The notes below the pieces were generated by a model. That model made no database searches, was not told where the DNA came from, and was given only the letters and a program-made list of their open reading frames with translations. Source: Kiritimatiellales bacterium (GTDB lineage Bacteria > Verrucomicrobiota > Kiritimatiellia > Kiritimatiellales > Pontiellaceae). From it: a stretch of DNA of 38,589 nt. The stretch lies in assembly GCA_030595785.1 (NCBI GenBank), contig JAUVCG010000003.1:1-38589 (forward strand). Direction: 5' to 3'. Positions 18,645 to 27,048 of the stretch are shown one piece after another (positions within the stretch are counted from its first letter, which is position 1; every line of letters starts with the position of its first letter). Position numbers and translations under genes: made by a program.

Positions 18645-19316
18645 TTACTCAGCAGGGATCAGTTTCTGTGCAAACATGACGACATAGAAAACTCCGATGG
18701 CCAGGCAGATCCACGGGAAGGCCTTTTCGAAACGTGCCCCCCATTTCCTGTCGACCAACCGGCCGAGGGAGATGCCGAGCTGCATAAAGAAGGTTTGGGT
18801 GATGACAAAGGCCAGCATGAACGCCCCGCCCAGATACCATCTACCGGTTCCGACCGCCATGGCAAAGGCGGCGTAAAGCATGCCGCAGGGAATCAGCGAG
18901 GTGCAGACCCCACCCGCCGTCAGTTTGCCCAGCCCGCCGCTGAAGAAGCGCGACATCCAGCTGGTCTTCGGTGCCCTCAGCCCCTTCTTGCGGAAGGCAT
19001 ACCAGGCAATGAAAAACATCATCACGCCGGGAAATAACAGCGCCAACAACGCACCGCGCAACGGATGGGCGCCTTCCTGGCAACAGTAATGCGCCGGGCC
19101 TATGTTGATGAATTCGCCAAATGCGCCGAATAGAAGCCCCGCAACCGTATAGCCCACGATACGACCGAGATTAAACAGCGACAACGCCTTGAGGCTCTTC
19201 TCGCGGTGCAGCGCGCAAACAGAGATGTGCAACGGCCCGCACATGGCATAGCAGTGCGGAATGGCAACCCAGCCCAGCGCGGAACCGGCAATAATAGCAG
19301 CAATCAGCTCTTTCAT
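18645..19316 (-). CDS. Sulfite exporter TauE/SafE family membrane protein (UreH-like domain)
   Basis: GSALGWVAIPHCYAMCGPLHISV, FNLGRIVGYTVAGLLFGAFG, GLGKLTAGGVCTSLIPCGMLYAAFAMAVGTG. Confidence 0.88.
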   Translation of the reverse strand: MKELIAAIIAGSALGWVAIPHCYAMCGPLHISVCALHREKSLKALSLFNLGRIVGYTVAGLLFGAFGEFINIGPAHYCCQEGAHPLRGALLALLFPGVMMFFIAWYAFRKKGLRAPKTSWMSRFFSGGLGKLTAGGVCTSLIPCGMLYAAFAMAVGTGRWYLGGAFMLAFVITQTFFMQLGISLGRLVDRKWGARFEKAFPWICLAIGVFYVVMFAQKLIPAE

Positions 19317-19472
19317 AATCCGCATACTAGTTTATCACCTATCACCTACAATACAATTTCAGTGATAAATTGATGCGAAAGCGATGAAGGACCTACCTGT
19401 CCGCAGATCCAGAGCATTTAACGATTCGATATGACGCATACTGTGCAGAGCCCATTAGAATGGAGGATACCG

Positions 19473-19550
19473 CGCAACGACGCAAAGGCGCTGAGAAGAC
19501 AAAATCCACAACTTTTCGCGCCATTACGTCTTAGCGTCTTTGCGTGAAGT
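19473..19550. repeat. Dispersed hairpin, copy 3
   Basis: ACGACGCAAAGGCGCTGAGA facing ACGTCTTAGCGTCTTTGCGTGAAGT. Confidence 0.7.
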
Positions 19551-19816
19551 AATGACATCTCATTTGATTAACTCCCTAGCGCTACTCCGCAAAACGGATG
19601 CGAAGGCCAGCGCTGATTTGATAATTATGAAAAATAATTTCCATTTATAAACTATCGCTTCTCCTTATTATTCAACAACTAACGATACAATGCATCAACT
19701 CGGCACTCGCGAACAGGTATATAGATACTAAAATCGGTTGACAGCTCAGATGGTGCATGGTATAAAAAAACCGTGAATCAGAGAAACTACTCCTGTCGAG
19801 CAGGGAAGGTAAAACA

Positions 19817-20605
19817 ATGAAAACGAGTAAATATGTGGGATTAACCGCGTTAGCTGCAATGCTGGCATTCTCCGCAATAGCAAACGTAACCTCCACCAAC
19901 TATGGTGACTTCGCCGCTCAGTCGGTGGATTTTCTTAGTGTTGAGGAGCACACGTCAACCTTTGGTGACACGGTGCCTAAGTATGGCATGCCGATTGTCA
20001 ATGCAGGCAGTGATTCAATGGATTTTAATCCGGTCGGATTCTCTGCCGAAGCAGGCAACGGGGATGTCGATTTTACGGATGGGAACCTGGTCTTCCAGAT
20101 CGAGAGCCGCGGGGACGCCGTTATTGATAAGGTTGGTTTTTCCGAGGCCGGCTTTTACTCACTTCTGGGCGCCGCAGGAACGGATGCAACTCACGTGAAT
20201 GTTACGGCATCGTTTATTCTGGAAGTCTACGAGATCAACGGTGCTCCTGTTCAGCACTTTGGCCAATCATTTTCGCTGGATTTCTCTCCCGGCGATGGAA
20301 CGTATCAGAAGATCACGGATGGTGCCGGAACCCAGATAGCATGGTCAGGCGATATTTTGGTTGACGTTATCGCCATGCTGGATCAGGCCGGTTATGATCC
20401 TGAAACCGATCACGCAACCAAAGTTTCCATAGACTTGAACAATGAGCTTTCGGCATTTTCCGAGGCAGGTACCATCGCCAGCATCTCTAAAAAGGATTTT
20501 GATGTTGGAGTAAGTATCACAGTGATCCCCGAACCGGCTTCAGTGGCACTGATGTTGGGCGCATCCTCACTGATCGTACTCGCACGCCGCCGCTTCATCA
20601 GCTAA
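19817..20605 (+). CDS. PEP-CTERM sorting-domain protein of unknown function
   Basis: N-terminal signal peptide and C-terminal VIPEPASVALMLGASSLIVLARRRFIS (PEP motif, TM helix, basic tail); upstream GGGAAGG. Confidence 0.9.
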   Translation: MKTSKYVGLTALAAMLAFSAIANVTSTNYGDFAAQSVDFLSVEEHTSTFGDTVPKYGMPIVNAGSDSMDFNPVGFSAEAGNGDVDFTDGNLVFQIESRGDAVIDKVGFSEAGFYSLLGAAGTDATHVNVTASFILEVYEINGAPVQHFGQSFSLDFSPGDGTYQKITDGAGTQIAWSGDILVDVIAMLDQAGYDPETDHATKVSIDLNNELSAFSEAGTIASISKKDFDVGVSITVIPEPASVALMLGASSLIVLARRRFIS

Positions 20606-20626
20606 CCGCATCTTCCAAATCATTGC

Positions 20627-20654
20627 AAAACCCCGTCAGTGACGGGGTTTTTTT
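20627..20654 (+). terminator. Rho-independent terminator
   Basis: AAAACCCCGTC-AGT-GACGGGGTTTTTTT directly after the PEP-CTERM gene. Confidence 0.92.
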
Positions 20655-21036
20655 ATGGTTCAAGTCACATTTCCGGAACGACAGCGCAAATGCTGTTTTT
20701 CATCACGTTGGAGGAAGAGGGCCTCGGCAGGGAGGACGCCCCGCCCTACTGCAATTCAGCTGTGCTGCCGCCGTGCTCAACCATCCATGCCCAGGAAGAC
20801 CGAGCAACGGCTCTTGGTGAAGGCCAAGGCGGCCGTCTAAAAACCCCGATCAACCCACCTCGGCGTTGCCAAGGTGGAAGTAGCAGGACCGGAACTTGCG
20901 GTTCCTTTATTAAACAACCGAGGACCTCAGAACAAAAGTGCGAAAGATTATGGATACAACCACAGTGGAAGATGCTGCTTTTTGATCTGGCCGTTGTAAG
21001 CCTCGGGGAAAGGATTGGGTTAACGTTTAATCAGCC

Positions 21037-22146
21037 CTATTTCATAATCAATGCAAGAAACGCATCGAAGCCGTCTAGTGCTTTTTTCTTTAGAGCAGCC
21101 TTGGTAACTATTCTTCGGGCCATCTTACGTTCATGCGCAACGACCATATGGTTCCAGACCATCTGATCCAACCCTTTGTACCAAACATGTACTTTGCGCC
21201 AAACGGGGAGCAGTCGTGTCTTCACCGCTTGCAGAAGCCCGGTCAGATCGTCCAATACTCCACAACCGACCTCCCCCTCTTCCATAGAGAAGAAGATATC
21301 GCACAAATGCTCACGCCTGATTGGGAACACGCTACTGCCGGCCAGTTTGCGCCGCCGTTTGGAGCGGGTGAGAAACAGACCGATCGTGCTCAAGCCCATC
21401 AGGCTTATCGTTCCCGGCTCCGGAATGGTTTCCGTGATCCAGTCCGCATAGTCATCCACGGCAATTGCAAATGTTGCTTTATAGTCACCGCCAATTAACG
21501 AGCGCAGAGTGTTAATTCCTGCGAGTTTCCAAACACCGCCATCATTGTAAAAGTCTCCACCCCCTGAGTCCCCTTCACCCGTCCCGGCCTCATAGGTCGT
21601 GTTGATGAGATCAAAGTCCATCCAAAAGCCGCTGTTTTTAGTCGTCACACCGCCGACCTCATACCACTGAATATCGGTCCGATCCATCTCCTGAGTTCCC
21701 CAACGCTTTGTTCCCCTCCCGTCCCCGTTATCGGTCCAGGAGAAATTACGAGCACTGCCCATCGTACCGAACCCCACCATGAGCACCTGAAGCTTGGGAT
21801 CCTCTCCCTGTGGCAGCAGATCTCCCGTGTATAGGGGATAATATCCCGGCAAGGCCTTGTCATAACGAACCAACGCCAAATCGGCCAAGGGGTGGTTAAT
21901 GATCTCCTGCTGAGTGTAGACAGTGCCATCAATGGTCAATGAGCCTGTTCCGCCATCATCCGCAACGTGCCTCGCGGTCAGTATCCAATAGTCATCCACC
22001 GCCACAGCAGAACTTCCTTTGTAGTAGTAGACATGGCTCCAGTCCAGGCCGGGAGGTGCGGACGCCGCTATTGTGTAATTCTCCACAACGATGGCCTGGG
22101 CTGAGGCAACCCATCCGATAAGAAACAATACAACGGTCTTATGCAT
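21037..22146 (-). CDS. Trypsin-like serine protease with internal PEP-CTERM-like segment
   Basis: Triad motifs ILTARHVADDG (His), HPLADLALVRYDK (Asp), GEGDSGGGDF (Ser); then IPEPGTISLMGLSTIGLFLTRSKRRRK, followed by about 100 further residues. Confidence 0.85.
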   Translation of the reverse strand: MHKTVVLFLIGWVASAQAIVVENYTIAASAPPGLDWSHVYYYKGSSAVAVDDYWILTARHVADDGGTGSLTIDGTVYTQQEIINHPLADLALVRYDKALPGYYPLYTGDLLPQGEDPKLQVLMVGFGTMGSARNFSWTDNGDGRGTKRWGTQEMDRTDIQWYEVGGVTTKNSGFWMDFDLINTTYEAGTGEGDSGGGDFYNDGGVWKLAGINTLRSLIGGDYKATFAIAVDDYADWITETIPEPGTISLMGLSTIGLFLTRSKRRRKLAGSSVFPIRREHLCDIFFSMEEGEVGCGVLDDLTGLLQAVKTRLLPVWRKVHVWYKGLDQMVWNHMVVAHERKMARRIVTKAALKKKALDGFDAFLALIMK

Positions 22147-22557
22147 GTTTTTGTACCTTTCACCCGGCCGACTAGATGGGAATTTTATTCGACTTAGGTA
22201 TCTATAAAGACGCTAAGCTTAGCACAAACTGTGCCCACCGTCACCGCGCTTATACCCACTGCCGGAATGAGTGTAAATACAATAAATTTGACTCAATAGA
22301 TCAGGGAAAGCTGTTTCGCTACGTTTCCTTCCCCTTGGAACAGCATCATGATGTCATGCTTCGTAGAGCGACTTTTTCGCATCTATTCTGAAGACTTCGG
22401 ATCAGTGAAGCGGAAAAGCGTATTCCCCTCCCCAAAGTCGTTCGTGCAAGCCTCGGCGCAGAGGTTGCTGTTGGAGCTGAAAAGTGGTTTTCGCTTGAAC
22501 TGCCGAGTTCGCCCTTGCCGGTCTTGGATATATAGTGTTTTATCGAAATTGTCGCAG

Positions 22558-22590
22558 AATACCCCGGGGCTTGCCCCGTGGGAGTATCAC
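22558..22590. repeat. CCCCGGGGC-TT-GCCCCGTGGG hairpin
   Basis: ATACCCCGGGGCTTGCCCCGTGGGAGTAT inverted repeat upstream of the 22708 gene. Confidence 0.6.
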
Positions 22591-22707
22591 TTTTCATTGA
22601 TAGGTAGCGTCTGCATTAGTCGTCCTTGCCCAACCGGCCATGATCATATTTTGGGAATGAAACCAGCGGATTCAAATGTGCAGCAACATAATCAGAAGGA
22701 GTAGTTC

Positions 22708-23319
22708 ATGTCCAAGCATACGTCAAAAAAGCAAAACCCTCTCGACGATTCCTACTGGCAGTATTTCCTGAAGCTGGAATCCGATTTCCACGCCGCCACG
22801 CGCTACATCGCATGTTCCAAAACCAACGACACCACCTGCTCCATCGAATTTGCGCAGCAGCTCGTCTGCATCAATACGGAATGCGAAGCGATCCTCAAAA
22901 AGATCTGTAAAATAATCGACCCCAAGAATCCGGCCGCCAACATGGGGCATTATAAACGGACCATGCTGAAAAAATTTCCAGAGATGCACAAAGCCCCGGT
23001 TCGACTGGACCGGTTTGATCGGACCGTACATCCCTTTGCTGAATGGAACAACGCCGGCGGGCGGCTCGATTGGTGGAATGCCTACCAGGACATCAAACAT
23101 CATCGCGACAGTAATTTCGAAAAGGCAAACCTGAAAAACACATTGGAAGCGCTCTGCGCGCTGTTGATCCTCGAACTCTACCTGTACGAGAGCGTCTCAT
23201 CCAACGGAGCAGAAAACCGCTGCGGAACATTGCTGCTGTGGGCGCCTGGCATGCCCCGATCAAAAATGGTGCCTTCAACAGAATTCCTGCCCCACCTGCC
23301 ACTGCACGCAAAGGAGTAG
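22708..23319 (+). CDS. Hypothetical protein with HEPN-like C-terminal motif
   Basis: SD AAGGAG 7 nt before ATG; DWWNAYQDIKHHRDSNFEKANLKNTLEALCALLILELYLYE resembles WWxAYNxxKHxR helices seen in HEPN-like families. Confidence 0.6.
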   Translation: MSKHTSKKQNPLDDSYWQYFLKLESDFHAATRYIACSKTNDTTCSIEFAQQLVCINTECEAILKKICKIIDPKNPAANMGHYKRTMLKKFPEMHKAPVRLDRFDRTVHPFAEWNNAGGRLDWWNAYQDIKHHRDSNFEKANLKNTLEALCALLILELYLYESVSSNGAENRCGTLLLWAPGMPRSKMVPSTEFLPHLPLHAKE

Positions 23320-23422
23320 GTCGCTCCTTTCCACTCCGCCAAAAAAGGGAAAGAGACGGTGCGGATTGGATTTTTTACAGAATAATTGCGGTGCGGACGG
23401 GCAAAATTGTTCTCTCCCCAAA

Positions 23423-23615
23423 TTATTTTGCCTTAACTTCCGCAGGCTCGGGGTCGGTGAGATGGAAGAGATCGCACATAGGCTTATCGTTACCGGATCG
23501 GGGATAGCACCCGCAACCCAGTCTTGCTCGCGCCGGCAATCAGCACCCAATGCTCGCGTGACATGCCGGTGAATGGGCTTTTTACAAAATCCGGATCTGA
23601 TACATGAAAGGCCAT
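23423..23615 (-). pseudogene. Truncated remnant, N-terminus resembling DUF2264 proteins
   Basis: Minus strand from 23615 reads MAFHVSDPDFVKSPFTGMSREHW, then degenerates; another frame ends ...DKPMCDLFHLTDPEPAEVKAK-stop at 23423. Confidence 0.4.
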
Positions 23616-23728
23616 AATTCATTCCCTATTGAAACACAGGGATACTATTACATGTAAGCCGTACTGCACAACAGAGCATGTGCGCAATACAAGACCCTAT
23701 TTTACGCCACATCACGCGAAAGGGAGTC

Positions 23729-24844
23729 TCAGCCCATCGCAAGAGAAATGACCTCTTTGATCTGGCGTTGGCGAGTTTCTATGCTTTCACAGAGCCGAAA
23801 TTGAACCTGCGCTCGCTGGAGGTTTTGCTCGGGCGATTTCACCTTGAAGTAACGATTCCCCGAGAGATAATCCTGGAAGAAGCGTAATCCAAGCTCAAAG
23901 GTGATCAGACGGATTGAATCGTATAGATATTTCTTATCGTTTTCGGTAAGAAAATCCCTAGCCTGGACAATGTATCCACGAACGAATGCTTCACAGAGAT
24001 CCAGATCGAATGAAACACGACCGAGCTCATTTGTTTCCTCCCCTTCACGATTACATAGTGAGCGTAATGCATCGCCGAAATCGTAATGGATTAGGCCGGG
24101 CTTTGCCGTGTCTAGATCAATAATCGCGGTGCCCTTTCCCGTATCGTCATCGATCATAATATTGCTGATCTTGGGGTCGCCATGAATCAACCGCACCTCG
24201 AGCTCGCCGGCATCCAGTGCGTTATGCAAAACAGAGGAAAACCCGCGCCGATCCTCGACAAAGCGCTGCAGGTTTCGCACTTCCATTGAGCTTCCAATTA
24301 AATCCTTTACCTCGGGCGTTTGCGCAACAGCATCGTATTGTTCCAGATATTTCGGTGTCTCATGAAAGCCGGGAAGCGTATCGCGCAGGCTCATAGGATT
24401 CATGCTGGATACCAGGCGATGGAACAGTCCGAGTACAGTTCCGATTTCGTAAGCGTGCTCAGCACTCTGTGCAACATCGTAGGACTTGGCTGAAGCAATC
24501 AGGGTCAATGCCCGCCAGTAGTGACCATCGGCATCCTTGAAAAAATCCTGTCCGTCTCGACAGGAAACAAGACGCGGAAGCTGCCAGATACGGTCGGCGG
24601 TTGCGCTTTCAGCCTGAAGTTGTTTATGGCAGTGGTTGGTGAGAATACTCATGTTTTCCATGATCCACTCGGGATGAGCGAAAACATGGCTGTTTACACG
24701 CTGGATAATGATTCTCTCTTCAGAAAAGTGGGTACGGAACACCGCCAGATAAGTGTCGTTGACGTTCCCGCTGCCGGTCGGCCGAATACTTGCCAATTGC
24801 CCGGAAACTTCAAATTGTTTTGCAACAGCTGTTGGTGTCATCAC
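23729..24844 (-). CDS. Phosphotransferase (APH superfamily), divergent NahK-like sugar kinase
   Basis: RPTGSGNVNDTYL, RLIHGDPKISNIMIDDDTGKGTAIIDLDTAKPGLIHYDFGDALR, LITFELGLRFFQDYLSGNRYF. Confidence 0.82.
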   Translation of the reverse strand: MMTPTAVAKQFEVSGQLASIRPTGSGNVNDTYLAVFRTHFSEERIIIQRVNSHVFAHPEWIMENMSILTNHCHKQLQAESATADRIWQLPRLVSCRDGQDFFKDADGHYWRALTLIASAKSYDVAQSAEHAYEIGTVLGLFHRLVSSMNPMSLRDTLPGFHETPKYLEQYDAVAQTPEVKDLIGSSMEVRNLQRFVEDRRGFSSVLHNALDAGELEVRLIHGDPKISNIMIDDDTGKGTAIIDLDTAKPGLIHYDFGDALRSLCNREGEETNELGRVSFDLDLCEAFVRGYIVQARDFLTENDKKYLYDSIRLITFELGLRFFQDYLSGNRYFKVKSPEQNLQRAQVQFRLCESIETRQRQIKEVISLAMG

Positions 24845-24864
24845 ATGCCTCCGGGTTTCTGCAC

Positions 24865-25779
24865 TCAGCGTTTTGTAAAATATTTAATTGTGGCCCGGAG
24901 ACCTTCATCAAAACTGCAAGCCGGCATAAAACCGGCCGACGTGATTTTTTCAACAGAGGCCATTGAATGTTTCACGTCGCCGGAACGCTCAGGAGAATAG
25001 TCGATCTTCGAAGACGATCCTGTCAGTTCTATGATTTTCCGGGCGAGGTCATTGATGGTCAACCGCCGACCGTAAGCCACGTTATAGAAGCCGGGAGCGG
25101 TGTCGTTCATGGCGAGGAAAACGTTGGCGGCCACTATATCCTTCACATAGATAAAGTCACGTGTCTGCTCCCCATCGCCAAAGATCGTAATGGTTTCGTT
25201 CCGTACGGCCCTATCGATAAAGATCGGAACCGCAGCCGCATAAGCACTGCCCGGATCCTGACGCGGTCCGAAGACGTTGAAGTAGCGCATGACGCCCGTA
25301 GCGATTTTCCCTTCACGCGAAAACATGTCGCAGTAATATTCCCCGTCAAGCTTGGTGATCGCATACGGGCTCTTGGGCTCCGGCAGCATGGTTTCAATCT
25401 TTGGAACCACTGGATTATCGCCGTAGCTGGCGGCCGAGCTGGAAAAACACATTTTCTTTACGCCGGCCTTGGCGGCCTCTTCCAGCACAACCAGTGTGCC
25501 CGTGGTATTGATCTCCACGCACTCAATCGGCTTTTCCATCGATTCAGGAACGCTGATCATCGCGGCCATATGGAAAATATAGTCCACCCCTGCTACGGCC
25601 GCCTGAACCGTGTCGCGGTCGGTTATCGAGCCATCAACAAACTCGTATTCAAATCCCTGAAGGTTCTCGAGATAACCACTGCGCAGATTATCGAGAACCC
25701 TCACTTCGGCTTTGCCCTGGAAATGCTCAACGATATGGCTGCCAATGAAACCGGCTCCACCTGTTACAAGTATTGTCAT
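24865..25779 (-). CDS. NAD-dependent epimerase/dehydratase (UDP-hexose/HexNAc 4-epimerase-like)
   Basis: ILVTGGAGFIGSHIVEHF, SSSAASYGDNP, SPYAITKLDGEYY, RYFNVFGPRQDPGSAYAAAVPIF. Confidence 0.9.
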   Translation of the reverse strand: MTILVTGGAGFIGSHIVEHFQGKAEVRVLDNLRSGYLENLQGFEYEFVDGSITDRDTVQAAVAGVDYIFHMAAMISVPESMEKPIECVEINTTGTLVVLEEAAKAGVKKMCFSSSAASYGDNPVVPKIETMLPEPKSPYAITKLDGEYYCDMFSREGKIATGVMRYFNVFGPRQDPGSAYAAAVPIFIDRAVRNETITIFGDGEQTRDFIYVKDIVAANVFLAMNDTAPGFYNVAYGRRLTINDLARKIIELTGSSSKIDYSPERSGDVKHSMASVEKITSAGFMPACSFDEGLRATIKYFTKR

Positions 25780-25784
25780 ATTCA

Positions 25785-25935
25785 GATTCCTGGTTTCTAA
25801 TATCTAAATCCAAGACAAATCCCAAGCCACAATCCCCAACTTTAAAACAACTGGCCTCACCCTGTTTCGAGCATTCTTCTCTTCCCCTTTTGGAATTGTT
25901 TAGAATTTAGAGCTTAGGATTTGGAGTTTTCGTAT
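25785..25935. repeat. Intergenic AT-rich imperfect inverted repeat
   Basis: TTTCTAATATCTAAATCCAAGACAAATCC on one side and GAATTTAGAGCTTAGGATTTGGAGTTTTCG on the other. Confidence 0.5.
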
Positions 25936-25942
25936 CGCGGTT

Positions 25943-27031
25943 TTACCGCGCCACGATTGCCTGCATGGCATCCATCTGTTCCTCCATGGATTGAACCATC
26001 TTGAACTGCTTGCGGCAACGGTCAATATTCTGCCCCTCACGATGTGTTTTGAAATAGGTATCGCCCTGAAGATAGTCCGTGAGGAAACGCAAGCCGATCT
26101 CAAAGGTAATCAACTGACCCGACATGGGAAGCAGTTCCTTTTCCTTCGGCACCAGGAAGCCATCCGCGGTTTCGAGGTAGCCGTTCACCAAAGCTTCGAA
26201 ATAGTCGATATCCATCCATATCCTGGATGTGTCCCCCTCGTCCTCGACCGCCTGGTTAGTCGTGGTGCGGATCATGTCGCCAAAGTCGTAAAGCACCGAG
26301 CCAGGCATCACCGTGTCCAGATCAATCACACACATGCCTTTTCCGGTTACTGTATCGAGCAGCACGTTATTCAGCTTCGTATCGTTATGCGTCACGCGCT
26401 CCGGCAGTTCGCCGGAGGCCAGCAGATCAATGCCCGTATCCACCAGCCCCTCGTGTGCCGTTGCAAACTCAATATCGGCCTTCACGCCGACCGCGCGGTT
26501 GAACGGATCCGCTTCAATGGCAGCCATCAGCGTGTCATAACGCGAGCGTGTGTGGTGGAAGTCGGGAATGGTTTCATGCAGGCGCCCAGGCAGATCGGCC
26601 AGTTGACATTGGAATTCACCGAACGCCTTGGCTGATTCATAGGCCTGATCCGTATTCTCGATCACATCGATGCCCACCGCGCCTTCGACAAACACATACG
26701 TACGCCAAAAATCCCCCGCGGCATCCTGATGGAAATCCTTGCCATCGACCGTCGGGACAAGAGTCAGTACCCGTCGATCCAATTCCCCCGCTCCAGCTTC
26801 TTCAAACTTTTTGCGCTGGTGGCGGGTCACCCGACCAATGTTTTCCATCAGCGCCGGGACATCCTTGAAAATATTATGATTCACCCGCTGGTGGATATAG
26901 TGCACCACGCTTCCGTCCTCGTTGTAGTACGCCTTGTAGGTATCGTTGATATGCCCGCTACCGTACGGCTCTTCACCCAGGTAGGTGCCCGGGCATTGGA
27001 ATGCCGAAGCGATTTCGTTGAACTGTTCCAT
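25943..27031 (-). CDS. nahK: N-acetylhexosamine 1-kinase-like phosphotransferase
   Basis: EPYGSGHINDTYKAYY, RVTHNDTKLNNVLLDTVTGKGMCVIDLDTVMPGSVLYDFGDMIR, ITFEIGLRFLTDYLQGDTYF: strong match to remembered bifidobacterial NahK. Confidence 0.88.
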   Translation of the reverse strand: MEQFNEIASAFQCPGTYLGEEPYGSGHINDTYKAYYNEDGSVVHYIHQRVNHNIFKDVPALMENIGRVTRHQRKKFEEAGAGELDRRVLTLVPTVDGKDFHQDAAGDFWRTYVFVEGAVGIDVIENTDQAYESAKAFGEFQCQLADLPGRLHETIPDFHHTRSRYDTLMAAIEADPFNRAVGVKADIEFATAHEGLVDTGIDLLASGELPERVTHNDTKLNNVLLDTVTGKGMCVIDLDTVMPGSVLYDFGDMIRTTTNQAVEDEGDTSRIWMDIDYFEALVNGYLETADGFLVPKEKELLPMSGQLITFEIGLRFLTDYLQGDTYFKTHREGQNIDRCRKQFKMVQSMEEQMDAMQAIVAR

Positions 27032-27048
27032 GGGTTCCTCCTCAAGTC

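Noticed and set aside
20639-21166. 175-aa plus-strand ORF after the PEP-CTERM terminator
   Set aside because: Starts inside the terminator region, overlaps the protease gene antisense, no recognisable domain or SD.
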